Of a stretch of 14,102 nucleotides of DNA, positions 1-6,439 are shown piece after piece. Where the stretch lies: assembly GCA_050014395.1 (NCBI GenBank), contig JBEKDK010000088.1, positions 1 to 14,102 of the forward strand, in the 5' to 3' direction. The notes below the pieces were generated by a model. It did no database searches. It saw nothing but the letters and a program-made list of their open reading frames with translations, and was not told where the DNA came from. The translations under genes and the position numbers were made by a program. The stretch comes from DASPOJ01 sp050014395. Lineage in GTDB: Bacteria > Acidobacteriota > Terriglobia > Acidiferrales > UBA7541. Position 1 is the stretch's first letter; each line of letters begins with the position of its first letter.

Positions 1-11
1 GAGTTTCCACC

Positions 12-1232
12 ATGCTGGCGTTATCCGAAGCGCGCGCAAAGATAATTGAGACGATTCGCGCAGCGCGCGGTGTGGCGCGGACCGAAACCAGTTCTCTCAG
101 CGATGCGCTGGGGCGCGTTTTAAGCCAGCCGATTATTGCTGATCGCGATTACCCTCCTTTCAACCGCTCGACACGTGATGGATTTGCTGTGCGCTCGGCC
201 GATTTGGCCGCGCCGGGTGCGGCGCTCGAAATCGTGGGTGAAATTCGCGCGGGCGCGTCGTTTGCGGGCGCGATTGGGCCGGGACAATGCGCGGAGATCA
301 TGACCGGCGCGGCGGTGCCGGAGGGCGCAGACGCGGTGGTCATGATCGAGCACACGCATGTGGCTGGCGCGCGGATGCGCTCGGATCGCGTCGCGGAGGC
401 GGGACAGAATATCGCGCCGCGAGGGTGCGAGGCGCGCGCGGGTGAGGTGCTGCTGGCTGCGGGGACGCGGATGGGCGTCGCGGAAATTGGCGTCGCGGCG
501 CAAGTAGGTGCGGCGCGAGTGGAAGTGGCTGCGCGGCCGCGCGTGGCGATTCTTTCGACGGGCGACGAAGCGGTTGGCGTGGCGGACGCGGTGGGGCCGT
601 TTGAGATTCGCAATAGCAACGCAGTTTCGGTGGCGGCGCTGGTGGGAATGGCGGGCGGTGCGGCGGTCGCGCTGGGGAATGCGGCGGACAATTCGGACGT
701 GTTGCATGGGCATATCGAGAAGGCGCTCAGTAGCGCGGACGTCCTGGTGATGTCGGGTGGAGTGTCGGCAGGGAAGTACGATTTGGTTGAGCCGGTGCTG
801 AAGGTGATGGGTACGGAAATCTTTTTTGATGCTGTGGCGATTCGGCCGGGGCGGCCGGCGGTATTTGCGCGATGCCGCGGCGTTTGGATTTTCGGGTTGC
901 CGGGGAATCCGGCGTCAACAATCGTGACGTTTGAATTGTTTGTGCGGCCGGCGATTGAGTTGTTGCAGGGCGCGGAGCCGATGGCATTGCCGTTTATGGC
1001 TGCGCAATTGACGGCGGCGGTGCGGCAGAAGGCGGCGCTGACGCATTTTCTGCCGGCGCGGCTTACGTGGACGGCGGAGGGAGTGCCGCAGGTTACGGAG
1101 TTGCCGTGGAAGAGTTCCGGGGATATCGTGGCGCTGGCGCGAGCGAACGGATTCTTGCTCGTGCGGCCGGAAAGATTGGAGATGGCGGCGGGGGAGTGGG
1201 CGGAATTTTGGCCGCGACGGGACGCGTTTTGA
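12..1232 (+). CDS. moeA: Molybdopterin molybdenumtransferase MoeA
   Basis: Inserts molybdate into adenylylated molybdopterin to give active molybdenum cofactor, a cytosolic last step of Moco synthesis. The 406-residue length is usual for bacterial MoeA. Seen motifs are the N-terminal segment around Asp56-Gly57 (NRSTRDGFAV), MTGAAVPEGADAVV at 97-110, STGDE at 182-186, SGGVSAGKYD at 248-257 and GLPGNPAS at 295-302, followed by a C-terminal beta-rich domain IV from about residue 325. The central fold (about 175-320) is the MogA-like domain of the family. The ATG at 12 gives the expected N-terminus; only 11 upstream bases are visible, so an upstream partner gene or promoter cannot be judged. moaC follows after 20 nt, and a mogA-like gene lies 1.4 kb on, which supports a Moco role. 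Some genomes carry two MoeA paralogues for Mo and W; the sequence does not tell which metal is used. Confidence 0.95.
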   Translation: MLALSEARAKIIETIRAARGVARTETSSLSDALGRVLSQPIIADRDYPPFNRSTRDGFAVRSADLAAPGAALEIVGEIRAGASFAGAIGPGQCAEIMTGAAVPEGADAVVMIEHTHVAGARMRSDRVAEAGQNIAPRGCEARAGEVLLAAGTRMGVAEIGVAAQVGAARVEVAARPRVAILSTGDEAVGVADAVGPFEIRNSNAVSVAALVGMAGGAAVALGNAADNSDVLHGHIEKALSSADVLVMSGGVSAGKYDLVEPVLKVMGTEIFFDAVAIRPGRPAVFARCRGVWIFGLPGNPASTIVTFELFVRPAIELLQGAEPMALPFMAAQLTAAVRQKAALTHFLPARLTWTAEGVPQVTELPWKSSGDIVALARANGFLLVRPERLEMAAGEWAEFWPRRDAF

Positions 1233-1252
1233 TTCGCGCGAGGCGGCGGGCG

Positions 1253-1768
1253 ATGAATACGACGAGAGGGAGAGCGTTGGGGAAGCTGACGCATTACAAG
1301 AAGGGCGGAGGGGTGGCGATGGTGGACGTCACGGCGAAGGCTGTGACGGAGCGGACGGCGGTGGCGCGCGGGTTTGTGCGCATGTCGCGGGCGGCGCTGC
1401 GCGCGATTCGGCGGATGGAAACGCCGAAGGGGGATCCGCTGGAGGTTGCGCGAATCGCGGGGATTGCGGCGGCCAAGCGTACCGCGGAATGGATACCTCT
1501 TTGCCATCCACTGCCACTGACGCACATTGATGTGACTGCGCGGCTATGCAAGAATGGCGTCGAAATCACGTCGCGAGTGACGGCCACGGCGCGAACGGGC
1601 GTGGAAATGGAAGCGCTGACGGCGGTCTCGGCTGCGGCGCTGACCGTATGCGACATGCTGAAGGCCCTGGACCGCGGCATGACGATTACGGGCATCGAGC
1701 TTCTGGAAAAAAGAGGCGGCGCGCGCGGCGATTATCGCCGCGCAGGCAAATCGGCCGGGCGAAGCTGA
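1253..1768 (+). CDS. moaC: Cyclic pyranopterin monophosphate synthase MoaC
   Basis: Converts 3',8-cyclo-7,8-dihydro-GTP, the MoaA product, into cyclic pyranopterin monophosphate, an early Moco step. The 171-residue protein carries the family signatures: MVDVTAK at 23-29, the KGDPLEVARIAGI stretch with Lys59, IPLCHPLPLT at 81-90 with His85, GVEMEALTAVS at 116-126, and DMLKALDRGM at 134-143 with Asp134 and Lys137. These match the essential lysines, histidine and aspartate known from the family. The reading frame is open further upstream, but those residues are Gly/Ala/Arg-rich and overlap moeA, so the ATG at 1253 is the right start. The Shine-Dalgarno is weak (AGGCGG about 9 nt upstream). The C-terminal tail of about 20 residues is basic and low complexity. 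moaA, its usual partner, is not in the window. Confidence 0.95.
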   Translation: MNTTRGRALGKLTHYKKGGGVAMVDVTAKAVTERTAVARGFVRMSRAALRAIRRMETPKGDPLEVARIAGIAAAKRTAEWIPLCHPLPLTHIDVTARLCKNGVEITSRVTATARTGVEMEALTAVSAAALTVCDMLKALDRGMTITGIELLEKRGGARGDYRRAGKSAGRS

Positions 1769-1846
1769 TGTGCTCGTAGCGGGCTCCGGGTAGAGCTAGT
1801 GCTCGGCGGCCGCAAAATTCTTGGTTGGCGATAAGCAAGAAAAATC

Positions 1847-2629
1847 ATGAGCCAGACGGCAAAAGACTTCCGCGTGCTGGTCGTGGACGACAATCCGCTG
1901 GTGCGCGAATTGATGCGGCGCTCGCTGGCGGCGCATTACGACGTGATGGCGGCGGCAGATGGCGCGGATGCGCTGCTTGCGGCGGTGGATCAACCGCCCG
2001 ACTTGATCGTTTGCGATTACAAGATGGCGGGGCTCGACGGAAAACAGCTTTACGAAAAGCTGCGCGGGCGCGAGTCCACCAGGAATGTGCCGTTCATTTT
2101 CGTAGCCAGCCGCGGCGATATCGAGGAAAAATTGCGGCCGGTGGTGGCGAGCGGCGAAGATTTCGTAGCCAAACCGTTTTTTCTGGCGGAACTCGAGCGG
2201 GTTGCCAAGCGCTTCGTGGACCGCCTTCGTTTAGAACGATACCAGCAGCGGGCTGCGCGGCCGGGCGTGATTCAGGGACGCCTTGAGGAAATGGGCGTGA
2301 CGGAGTTGATGCAGTCGCTCGAAATGGGGCAAAAGTCCTGTCGGCTGGCGCTGAGCCGCACCGGGGAAACGGCTGAGCTTTATTTTGACGCCGGCCAGTG
2401 CCGCCACGCCGAGGTGAAAACGGCCGCGGGAAAAATCCAAGGCGACGACGTGGTGACTCTCGTGGTGCAATGGACGGACGGAGAGTTTGAGATCGATTTC
2501 AACGCGAGCACGGATCGGGTGACGACCACGCGCTCAACCACCGGCTTGCTGATGGAAGCGATGCGCGTGATGGATGAAGCGAGCAATGGCGCCGGCGCGC
2601 CGAGTGAACCGAGCAAGGCCGGCGGCTAG
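1847..2629 (+). CDS. Response regulator with REC and PATAN (DUF4388) domains
   Basis: A 260-residue two-domain signalling protein, probably cytosolic. Residues 8-122 form a receiver domain with all key positions: acidic pair Asp14-Asp15, phospho-acceptor Asp57 (LIVCDYKMAGLDG), Ser88 at the Thr/Ser switch position and Lys109 in VAKPF. A linker rich in Arg and Gln follows (123-138). Residues 139-219 resemble the PATAN/DUF4388 domain: GRLEEMGVTELMQSLEMGQK, then ELYFDAGQCRHAEV and the final DGEFEIDF. There is no DNA-binding domain, so output is probably by protein contact; PATAN proteins in cyanobacteria and deltaproteobacteria-like lineages act in motility, pili or development. No histidine kinase is nearby. 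It lies 78 nt after moaC and 14 nt before mogA, on the same strand, and may be co-transcribed with them. The ATG at 1847 has a poor Shine-Dalgarno, but it places the REC fold correctly. The target is unknown. Confidence 0.88.
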   Translation: MSQTAKDFRVLVVDDNPLVRELMRRSLAAHYDVMAAADGADALLAAVDQPPDLIVCDYKMAGLDGKQLYEKLRGRESTRNVPFIFVASRGDIEEKLRPVVASGEDFVAKPFFLAELERVAKRFVDRLRLERYQQRAARPGVIQGRLEEMGVTELMQSLEMGQKSCRLALSRTGETAELYFDAGQCRHAEVKTAAGKIQGDDVVTLVVQWTDGEFEIDFNASTDRVTTTRSTTGLLMEAMRVMDEASNGAGAPSEPSKAGG

Positions 2630-2643
2630 GACAGGTCCAGGCG

Positions 2644-3120
2644 ATGCGCGTTGTTGTGCTGACGATCAGCGATACGCTAGCGCGCGGCGAGCGCGAGGAT
2701 CGCACGGGGCCTGCTGTCGCGGAGCGCTGTGCAGCGCTGGGCTGGGAAGTTGTGGCGGCAGAGACGCTGCCGGATGAACGCGCGACGATCGCTTCGCGCT
2801 TGATGACACTGGCGGACGGGGGCACGGCCGATTTGGTGCTGACTGCGGGAGGCACCGGGATCGGGCCGCGCGATTCGACGCCGGAAGCGACTTTGGCGGC
2901 GTGCGAAAAGCCGTTGCCGGGCGTGGGAGAATTGATGCGCGCGCGCGGGCGCGAATCGAATGCGCGCGCCTCGCTATCGCGGGCAGTGGCGGCGGTGCGG
3001 GCCAAATGCTTGGTCGTGAATTTGCCGGGAAGTCCGAAGGGCGCGGTGGAATCGCTGGATGCTGTGGCGGAATTGCTGCCGCACGCCGTGGACGTGCTTC
3101 ACGGTGCAAGGCACGATTAG
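2644..3120 (+). CDS. mogA: Molybdopterin adenylyltransferase, MogA/MoaB family
   Basis: Adenylylates molybdopterin with ATP to form the MPT-AMP substrate used by MoeA. The 158-residue protein begins directly with the beta strand VVVLTISDT and has the family motifs: REDRTGP at 17-23, TAGGTGIGPRDSTPEA at 67-82 with the catalytic-region Asp77, and VVNLPGSPKGAVESL at 124-138. Its size equals stand-alone MogA/MoaB proteins, with no fusion. The start at 2644 has a purine-rich AGGACAGG overlapping the end of the response regulator gene, 14 nt earlier. With moeA and moaC upstream it covers three Moco steps. MogA and MoaB share a fold, and bacteria carrying only MoaB use it in the same reaction, so the exact symbol is less sure than the family. 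Confidence 0.9.
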   Translation: MRVVVLTISDTLARGEREDRTGPAVAERCAALGWEVVAAETLPDERATIASRLMTLADGGTADLVLTAGGTGIGPRDSTPEATLAACEKPLPGVGELMRARGRESNARASLSRAVAAVRAKCLVVNLPGSPKGAVESLDAVAELLPHAVDVLHGARHD

Positions 3121-3188
3121 GCCGGGCGCGCGTGGTTGACGGCGTGGCGGGCTTCCAGAAGAATAGCCGTAGGATTCGCGAAAGAAAT

Positions 3189-3193
3189 GAGGT
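3189..3193 (+). promoter_or_regulatory. Shine-Dalgarno deciding the proC start
   Basis: GAGGT lies 5 nt before the GTG at 3199. The in-frame ATG at 3187 overlaps this site and has only an A-rich, weak upstream sequence, and a TTG at 3136 is less likely still. The strength and spacing favour GTG 3199 as the proC start. Confidence 0.5.
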
Positions 3194-3198
3194 TGACC

Positions 3199-4065
3199 GT
3201 GAGCGGCAAAACGAGCGCTAAGGCAACGAGTAACAAGACGGCCGGGGATCTCTCCGGCAAGCGCGTGGCGGTGCTGGGCGCGGGGAAGATCGGCGGGATA
3301 TTGCTGCGCGCGTTTCTGCAGAAAAAGCTCGTGTTGCCGAAGAATGCGCGCGCGACGGTGAAGCACGCGGAGCGCGCCGCGGAACTCTCGAGGAGTTTGG
3401 GCGTTGCGGTGGGCACCGACAATCGCGCGGCTGTGCGCGGCGCGGACATCGTACTGATCGCAGTGAAGCCGCTACTCGTGGCGGAAGTGGCGCAGGCGAT
3501 TCGCGGGGTACTGGGGCCGAAGACGCTGGTGATTTCCGTGGCGGCTTCGGTGCCGACGTCGTTGCTGGAGCAGAAATTGCCGAAGGGCGTTCCCGTAATC
3601 CGGGCGATGCCCAATACGCCGTGTGCGATTGGCTGCGGCATGACGGGGCTCGCGAAGGGGAGTCACGCCACAGCGGCGCACATGGAAATGGCGCGCGCGC
3701 TATTTGAATCGGCGGGGCGCGTCGCGGTAGTGGACGAAAAATTGATGGACGCGGTGACGGGGCTTTCCGCCAGCGGCACGGCGTTCATTTACGTGATTCT
3801 GGAATCGCTGGCCGAGGCGGGCGTGAAGACGGGGCTTTCGCGCGAAATCGCCACGCTGCTCGCCGCGCAAACGATGGCCGGCGCTGCGCAGATGGTGCTG
3901 CAGACCGGCGATCATCCCGCGCTGTTGAAGGACGGCGTGACGACTCCGGCCGGCTGCACCATCGATGGGCTGCTGGAGCTGGAAGACGGCAAGGTGCGCG
4001 TGACGCTGATCAAGGCCGTGGTGAAAGCGACGGAGCGCGCGCACGAATTGATGTTTGAGAAGTAG
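3199..4065 (+). CDS. proC: Pyrroline-5-carboxylate reductase
   Basis: Reduces 1-pyrroline-5-carboxylate to L-proline with NAD(P)H, the last step of proline synthesis in the cytosol. From the GTG at 3199 it has 288 residues, slightly over the usual 265-275 because of a Lys/Ser/Thr-rich leader of about 20 residues. The Rossmann start is KRVAVLGAGKIGG at 21-33. Other landmarks are IAVKP at 87-91, the MPNTP motif at 137-141, DAVTGLSASGTAF at 184-196, and the C-terminal signature HPALLKDGVTTPAGCTIDGL at 239-258. The ATG at 3187 is an alternative start that would add four residues. It follows mogA by 78 nt and precedes nuoA by 82 nt on the same strand. It has no known functional tie to Moco or complex I, so its place looks like ordinary housekeeping linkage. 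Confidence 0.94.
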   Translation: MSGKTSAKATSNKTAGDLSGKRVAVLGAGKIGGILLRAFLQKKLVLPKNARATVKHAERAAELSRSLGVAVGTDNRAAVRGADIVLIAVKPLLVAEVAQAIRGVLGPKTLVISVAASVPTSLLEQKLPKGVPVIRAMPNTPCAIGCGMTGLAKGSHATAAHMEMARALFESAGRVAVVDEKLMDAVTGLSASGTAFIYVILESLAEAGVKTGLSREIATLLAAQTMAGAAQMVLQTGDHPALLKDGVTTPAGCTIDGLLELEDGKVRVTLIKAVVKATERAHELMFEK

Positions 4066-4082
4066 TGTAGGATCCGCGCCCG

Positions 4083-4107
4083 CGCGCGCTGCTTGAAGTG
4101 GCGCGCG
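4083..4107. repeat. Small GC inverted repeat before nuoA
   Basis: A 7-bp perfect inverted repeat (CGCGCGC at 4083-4089 and GCGCGCG at 4101-4107) encloses an 11-nt loop holding the candidate -35 box of nuoA. A further GCGCGC lies at 4122-4127. There is no T-run after the stem, so it is not a typical intrinsic terminator for proC. It could be an operator, or only a product of high GC content. Confidence 0.4.
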
Positions 4108-4120
4108 AATGTGCTAGGAT
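4093..4120 (+). promoter_or_regulatory. Candidate sigma-70-type promoter for nuoA
   Basis: TTGAAG at 4093-4098 (-35, 4 of 6 consensus) and TAGGAT at 4115-4120 (-10, 4 of 6) are separated by 16 nt. They lie in the 82-nt gap after proC, with an expected transcript start near 4127, about 20 nt before the nuoA ATG. This would start a separate nuo transcript. It is inferred from sequence alone. Confidence 0.4.
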
Positions 4121-4147
4121 GGCGCGCGGTACGGAAAGCAAAAGCAA

Positions 4148-4528
4148 ATGCCGAGGCAATACATTCCGATTTTTATTTTCGCGCTGCTGGCAGCGGGATT
4201 TCCCGCGGTAACGATTCTGCTTCTCAAGCTGATTCGCCCCGACACGGTAAAGACGGGCGTGAGAGTGGAGCCCTACGAGTGCGGCGTGCCGGCGGAATCG
4301 GATGCGCGCGGGCGCTACTCGACGCGGTTTTATATCGTGGCGATTTTGTTCGTGATCTTCGACGTGGAGACGATTTTTCTGTTTCCGTGGGCGGTACTGT
4401 ACTCGACGCACGTCGCGGGGTTTCGCCTGGGCCCGCTATACGCTCTGGGAAGTATGTTCGTTTTCCTGGGTATTTTGATCGTAGGTTACGTTTGGCTGTA
4501 CCGCAAGGGCGCCCTCGAGTGGGTCTAG
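4148..4528 (+). CDS. nuoA: NADH-quinone oxidoreductase subunit A
   Basis: Membrane subunit of complex I at the joint between the hydrophilic and membrane arms. It has 126 residues, normal for NuoA, with three predicted membrane helices at about 5-27, 61-83 and 97-118. The conserved loop VEPYECGVPAESDARGRYST (40-59) carries the invariant Cys45, known in the family to lie near the quinone site, and FDVETIFLFPWAV at 71-83 holds the conserved acidic pair Asp72 and Glu74. The ATG at 4148 follows a weak GGAAAG Shine-Dalgarno. Its last 93 nt are overlapped on the other strand by the end of a radical SAM gene, an arrangement foreign to nuo operons. nuoB, normally next, is absent; nuoC begins 1.9 kb downstream. 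Confidence 0.95.
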   Translation: MPRQYIPIFIFALLAAGFPAVTILLLKLIRPDTVKTGVRVEPYECGVPAESDARGRYSTRFYIVAILFVIFDVETIFLFPWAVLYSTHVAGFRLGPLYALGSMFVFLGILIVGYVWLYRKGALEWV

Positions 4529-6127
4529 CGCCGTTCTTTCCCCCGCATAGCCAGGTGTAGGAGTCGCGCGTTTCGGCTCGGCCCAGGGCTTGTTCAGACG
4601 GCCGCGGCTGCGCGTTCGGCAATAGTGGTTGTACGCGCCGACGGCGATCTTGATCATCACTTTCGTCGTCAAACTCAGCTGCCGCTTGCGGACGCCGTCC
4701 GCGGCCATGCCCTGACCGCCGTAAATCCGTTTGAACACCATGCAGAACAGCACGTAAGTGAATTTGCCGACGAAGGGCCAATTCTTTTTGCTTCCGCTGC
4801 GCGCGCGCCGCAGGATTTCCTTCATCGAATAAAATTTGTCCCAGCACTTTTTGTGCTCGGCGAAAAGCTCGTCGCGGGGAATGATTCCGTGGGTGATCAG
4901 GTCGGCTTCGTTCTTGGGTTTCAGCCAGAAGCGCTCGCCGGTGACTTGCGTCTTGTGTTTCGGAGTGAAAGTGAAATCGACCTTACCGCGATTTTTCGCG
5001 TCGCTGACCATTTCGTAGAAATCTTTGGTGCCGGGATACGGGTGGTACATCGCGAATTGCGCGATGGTTGAGCCGGAATCGCAAGCGAACTGGCGCATGG
5101 TGCGGATGGTTTGCACGGTATCGGATTCCAGGCCGCAAATCACGGAGCTGAGGACCATGATTCCGGCGCCTTCGATCTTCTGAATCGTTTCGACCATGCG
5201 CTTGCCGGTGGGATTCCACGACTTATTGGCGCTGCGCAGGCCGTCTTCGGAGAACGATTCGATGCCGATCAGCGCGCCGCGCAAGCGCATTTTGTTGTAC
5301 ATCGCGGAAAGATATTCGGGGTCGCTGGTGACCTCGGTGGTCATTTGCGTGAAGGCGTAGATATCTTTCGGAACGTTGCGGTCGTACTCATCGAAGAAAC
5401 GCAATCGCTCGGCGCGAATTTCCTCGAACTGGCGGCGCTTTTCTGGGCTGGGCTCGCGCGCGATGCGGCCAAGCGTGGATGGATTGAAATTGTCGTCGGC
5501 GAAAATCAGCCAGCGAATGCCCATGGCGTAAAGCTCGTTCACTTCGTCGATGATCTTGGTGGCAAGGCGCTGGCGGGCTTGGCGTCCATCGGTAACCCAC
5601 ACGGAGCAGAAGCTGCAATTTTCGGGACATCCGGCGACCGTCTGAACGGTGGGAAACATGTACTGGCGCGGATCGAGCAGGTCCCATCGTGCTTTCAGGA
5701 GCGCGTCGCCGGGCACGCGTCCGCCGAGATATTTTTTTTGCAGATTGTGATTCAGATGATCTTCGACGACTTTGGCCCAGATCACGTCGCCGTTGCCGGT
5801 GACGACGGCGTCAGCGCCCATTTCGAGCGGCTCGTCCGGGAAAATCGTGGGGTGAATTCCGCCCATGACGACCGTGGCGCCCTTGGATTTCGCTTTCTTC
5901 AGGAGATCGTAACCGGCGCGGCAGTTGCCGGTGCTGATGCCGATGCCGACGAGGTCATCGGGGCGCAGCAGGTCCGGATGGAATGGTGAGATTGCCTCGT
6001 CGATAAGGATCGGATCGCCGACGAGATCAACTGGCGTCGCCTGACCGAGTACGAAAAGCCATCTAGGAGTGATTACGGAATAACCCATCGTGGTCAGCGA
6101 CGGGTTCACCAAGACGACTCTGGGCAT
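4436..6127 (-). CDS. Radical SAM protein with N-terminal B12-binding-type domain, substrate unknown
   Basis: A 563-residue protein. Residues 1-120 have the Rossmann-like fold of cobalamin-binding domains: PRVVLVNPSLTT, then DLVGIGIS, then VVMGGIHPTIFPDEPL and DAVVTGNGD. The cobalamin-ligand motif DxHxxG is not visible, as in many members of this class. The radical SAM 4Fe-4S site is GCPENCSFC, with Cys167, Cys171 and Cys174 in CxxxCxxC spacing; IFADDNFNP, LIGIESFSEDGL and YHPYPGTKDFYEM are further typical segments. A basic C-terminal part (about 430-530) includes a hydrophobic stretch near KFTYVLFCMVF. Relatives methylate or rearrange lipids, hopanoids, tetrapyrroles or natural products; I cannot assign the substrate. 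The frame is open further upstream, but ATG 6127 has a good GGAGG site and starts exactly at the domain. The gene is convergent with nuoA (93-nt overlap) and divergent from nuoC, occupying the usual nuoB position. Confidence 0.88.
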   Translation of the reverse strand: MPRVVLVNPSLTTMGYSVITPRWLFVLGQATPVDLVGDPILIDEAISPFHPDLLRPDDLVGIGISTGNCRAGYDLLKKAKSKGATVVMGGIHPTIFPDEPLEMGADAVVTGNGDVIWAKVVEDHLNHNLQKKYLGGRVPGDALLKARWDLLDPRQYMFPTVQTVAGCPENCSFCSVWVTDGRQARQRLATKIIDEVNELYAMGIRWLIFADDNFNPSTLGRIAREPSPEKRRQFEEIRAERLRFFDEYDRNVPKDIYAFTQMTTEVTSDPEYLSAMYNKMRLRGALIGIESFSEDGLRSANKSWNPTGKRMVETIQKIEGAGIMVLSSVICGLESDTVQTIRTMRQFACDSGSTIAQFAMYHPYPGTKDFYEMVSDAKNRGKVDFTFTPKHKTQVTGERFWLKPKNEADLITHGIIPRDELFAEHKKCWDKFYSMKEILRRARSGSKKNWPFVGKFTYVLFCMVFKRIYGGQGMAADGVRKRQLSLTTKVMIKIAVGAYNHYCRTRSRGRLNKPWAEPKRATPTPGYAGERTALDPLEGALAVQPNVTYDQNTQENEHTSQSV

Positions 6128-6130
6128 AAG

Positions 6131-6135
6131 CCTCC
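6131..6135 (-). promoter_or_regulatory. Shine-Dalgarno of the radical SAM gene
   Basis: GGAGG on the minus strand, 3 nt before the ATG at 6127. The match is strong although the spacing is short. It decides this start over the in-frame ATG at 6232, which would add 35 residues lying before the domain. Confidence 0.6.
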
Positions 6136-6181
6136 AAAGGTCTAATTCGCCATCGAAATTCGGCGGTGCCGGACGGGAAAT

Positions 6182-6211
6182 ATTACACCATAAACGCCGT
6201 CGAGGCGACAA
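6182..6211 (-). promoter_or_regulatory. Candidate promoter of the radical SAM gene
   Basis: On the minus strand, TTGTCG (6211-6206, 4 of 6 consensus) and TGTAAT (6187-6182, 5 of 6) are 18 nt apart. The predicted transcript start is near 6175, giving a leader of about 48 nt. This is the best promoter-like match in the intergenic region. Confidence 0.4.
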
Positions 6212-6388
6212 CTTCGAGCGATCGGCGATCACGCGGTGAGGCTGGCGTGCGGCCGCGCGATCGACGATTCAACTGGCCGCCACAGACACAAGATAGACAT
6301 AAATGAATCAGGCCGCGCGTTGCGGCGGCGCCGTGGAGAGCGCGGGAATGGGTTGCGCTGCGTTGGGGCGTGTGTTAGAAACTACGGT

Positions 6389-6417
6389 TTGAGTTTAAGG
6401 GCTGTGCGGGATGTACT
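6389..6417 (+). promoter_or_regulatory. Candidate promoter of the nuoC-nuoM operon
   Basis: TTGAGT at 6389-6394 and TGTACT at 6412-6417, 17 nt apart, each match 4 of 6 consensus positions. The transcript would start about 16 nt before the nuoC ATG. A promoter of some kind is expected here because the radical SAM gene cuts nuoC off from nuoA, but this particular match is weak. Confidence 0.3.
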
Positions 6418-6439
6418 TGCCCGGCGAAGCCCCGACTCC

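Larger units (their letters stand above)
6128..6439. other. Divergent intergenic region between the radical SAM gene and nuoC
   Basis: About 312 nt without a credible gene. The nuoC frame is open back to 6236, but the translated residues are Arg/Gly-rich and unlike any NuoC N-terminus, so it is read as noncoding. It contains candidate promoters in both directions, the radical SAM Shine-Dalgarno, and three GCGATC copies between about 6219 and 6262. No NuoB-like remnant, such as a CCxxE motif, is visible in the frames I could inspect. Confidence 0.6.

Noticed and set aside
1067..1252. Longer N-terminus for moaC
   Set aside because: It overlaps moeA, is Gly/Ala-rich, and MoaC homologues start near the ATG at 1253.
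149..1525. Long minus-strand open frame of 458 codons across moeA and moaC
   Set aside because: The translation is Arg/Pro/Ser-rich with no recognisable motif and lies antisense to two certain genes; a GC-bias shadow.
3136..3175. Possible promoter before proC (TTGACG at 3136-3141)
   Set aside because: The -35-like box is good, but no acceptable -10 box lies 16-18 nt downstream; TAGGAT at 3170 is too far.
4529..4600. Terminator after nuoA
   Set aside because: No stem followed by a T-run could be found, and this stretch is coding for the radical SAM protein on the other strand.
5111..5989. Plus-strand open frame of 292 codons inside the radical SAM gene
   Set aside because: Antisense to a clear radical SAM domain; its composition and lack of motifs mark it as a shadow. 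It is not a missing nuoB, since no CCxxE or related cysteine pattern occurs.
6236..6439. Possible longer N-terminus of nuoC
   Set aside because: The frame is open, but the residues are Arg/Gly-rich, unlike NuoC, and a promoter is needed here; ATG 6440 is preferred.
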